Below are positions 6,005-6,096 of a DNA stretch of 6,096 nt, piece after piece. Numbering within the stretch: the first letter of the stretch is position 1; each line of letters starts with the position of its first letter. Location: the NCBI GenBank assembly GCA_041476545.1, contig JBGOTP010000310.1, positions 1-6,096 of the forward strand, given 5' to 3'. Both the position numbers and the translations under genes were made by a program. The notes beneath the pieces were generated by a model, which did not search any database, had not been told where the DNA came from, and was given only the letters and a program-made list of their open reading frames with translations. The DNA is from JBGOTP01 sp041476545. Its GTDB lineage: Bacteria > Acidobacteriota > Vicinamibacteria > Vicinamibacterales > CAVVIG01.

Positions 6005-6096
6005 TTACGGCCGAACGGCCGTCATCAACAACCTTTGCTTAATGTCGTCACGAAGCTGGGTGAGATCACGCTCGAACGGATGTTTCCGAAGCCCCT
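6005..6096 (-). CDS. Possible C-terminal end of a convergent gene (hypothetical, partial)
   Basis: One minus-strand frame is open from the window edge to a TAA at 6007-6005 and encodes 29 residues. The tail contains KHPFERDLTQLRDDIKQRLL, a charged, amphipathic helix-like stretch that looks more protein-like than the alternatives. It would be convergent with the Fic gene. The family cannot be recognised from so short a piece, and a frame of this length could be open by chance. The plus strand is also open here in the Fic frame, so this call is tentative. Confidence 0.35.
   Translation of the reverse strand, partial: GLRKHPFERDLTQLRDDIKQRLLMTAVRP
6007..6022. other. GC-rich inverted repeat (possible weak hairpin between convergent genes)
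   Basis: CGGCCG, AA, CGGCCG (6008-6021), flanked by A and T, can form a 6-bp stem with a 4-base loop. It overlaps the stop codon of the possible convergent gene. No T-run follows on either strand, so an intrinsic terminator is not well supported, although a hairpin between converging transcripts could protect 3' ends. Confidence 0.35.

Noticed and set aside
5935..6042. Small 35-codon plus-strand frame starting with ATGA overlap at the Fic stop
   Set aside because: It has only a weak upstream GGA, its translation lacks any recognisable feature, and it runs through the tandem repeat and hairpin.

Overview
The window is GC-rich (above 60% by eye). It has four complete protein-coding genes and two genes cut by the window edges. 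The likely source is a GC-rich, Gram-negative-type soil or sediment bacterium. An Acidobacteriota of the Vicinamibacteria type is my best guess. The reasons are the DUF1015-serC pairing, a secreted M28 peptidase with Gly/Arg-rich GRGRG tracts, GGAGG ribosome sites, and short-period degenerate repeats in the gaps. The assignment rests on general resemblance and no sequence search was possible.

Layout: positions 1-3179 form a minus-strand block that reads leftward as DUF1015 protein (3179-1959), serC phosphoserine aminotransferase (1768-659), then the N-terminal half of a membrane fatty-acid/acyl-CoA desaturase (518-1, cut by the window edge). Positions 3180-3255 are a 76-base divergent promoter region. 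Positions 3256-5938 are a plus-strand pair: an exported M28-family zinc peptidase (3256-4854), then a Fic-domain protein with a C-terminal winged helix (4877-5938). The last 158 bases hold a perfect 12-bp tandem duplication, a GC-rich hairpin, and what may be the C-terminal end of a convergent minus-strand gene (6096-6005). No gene-free stretch exceeds 300 bases.

How the genes may work together: DUF1015 and serC are probably one serine-biosynthesis unit. serC makes O-phosphoserine. DUF1015 has no established function here, but it carries a GHHR signature resembling that of ParB/sulfiredoxin-fold enzymes, a fold that includes free-serine kinases. Between them lies a 190-base spacer containing two facing arrays of a degenerate heptamer (GTCCTTM and its complement), which could fold into a long RNA hairpin and which also supplies the ribosome site of serC. 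The peptidase and the Fic protein are 22 bases apart and probably share a transcript, but no shared function is evident.

I see no clear previously undescribed multi-gene system. The points most worth following are the DUF1015-serC connection and the inverted heptamer arrays. I found no rRNA, tRNA, CRISPR array, insertion sequence or replication origin.
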